This document shows positions 36,313 through 36,425 of a DNA stretch of 36,425 nucleotides, one piece after another. Location: positions 1 to 36,425 of the forward strand of contig CAUJKI010000306.1 of the NCBI GenBank assembly GCA_963205015.1. Reading direction: 5' to 3'. The stretch is from Pseudomonadota bacterium. GTDB lineage: Bacteria > Pseudomonadota > Alphaproteobacteria > Rhizobiales > Hyphomicrobiaceae. A program made the translations under genes and the position numbers. Numbering within the stretch: the first letter of the stretch is position 1; each line of letters begins with the position of its first letter. The notes under the pieces are model-generated. The model did no database searches, was not told where the DNA came from, and saw nothing but the letters and a program-made list of their open reading frames with translations.

Positions 36313-36425
36313 GCACGATGTCACTCCCGGCGGATCGCGGTTGGGCACCTGTCGTCCGGATCGAGAATGTCAGTCTGTCGTACGGCAGGACGCGCGCGCT
36401 GGACGCGGTCACGCTTGATCTTCCC
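36309..36425 (+). CDS. ABC transporter ATP-binding protein, N-terminus, truncated by window edge
   Basis: MSTMSLPADRGWAPVVRIENVSLSYGRTRALDAVTLDLP; ATGA overlap with the HlyD gene. Confidence 0.82.
   Translation, partial: MSTMSLPADRGWAPVVRIENVSLSYGRTRALDAVTLDLP

Noticed and set aside
1-36425. CRISPR arrays, tRNA/rRNA genes, transposases, phage genes, toxin-antitoxin or defence genes
   Set aside because: Looked for by eye and none recognised; Tm-1-like genes here are in a metabolic context, so no antiviral claim is made.

Overview
High-GC alphaproteobacterial-type accessory region (taxonomy is an inference) packed with uptake and catabolism operons. Five solute importers of five different families occur here: Liv/HAAT ABC, NitT/TauT-type ABC, tripartite tricarboxylate TctABC, TRAP DctPQM, and a DASS/SLC13 symporter. 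Four regulators of four families are present (AraC, LysR, IclR, GntR). Most interesting points: (1) a minus-strand operon in which a Tm-1-like TIM-barrel 'PEP hydrolase' gene and a UPF0261/Tm-1-like gene (cut by the window start and missing from the ORF track) bracket an SDR and a complete livKHMGF set. (2) An apparent operon of two flavodiiron-like metallo-beta-lactamase-fold proteins with eroded metal-ligand motifs, a NitT/TauT ABC importer and an erythromycin-esterase-family protein. The convergent LysR gene is linked to it by matching GCATAA-N7-TTATG(C/A) boxes. (3) Two near-identical 18-bp ACATTATATATAATRCAT sites in front of dctPQM-gntR and ldh-hyuA-hyuB, defining a probable GntR regulon. 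(4) Two TTCCA-N5-YGGAA sites flanking the IclR/tct/amidohydrolase/dienelactone-hydrolase module. (5) An in-frame TAG that removes the last transmembrane segment of the DASS transporter. No tRNA, rRNA, CRISPR array or transposase was recognised. Family names come from reading the translated proteins; no database search was run.
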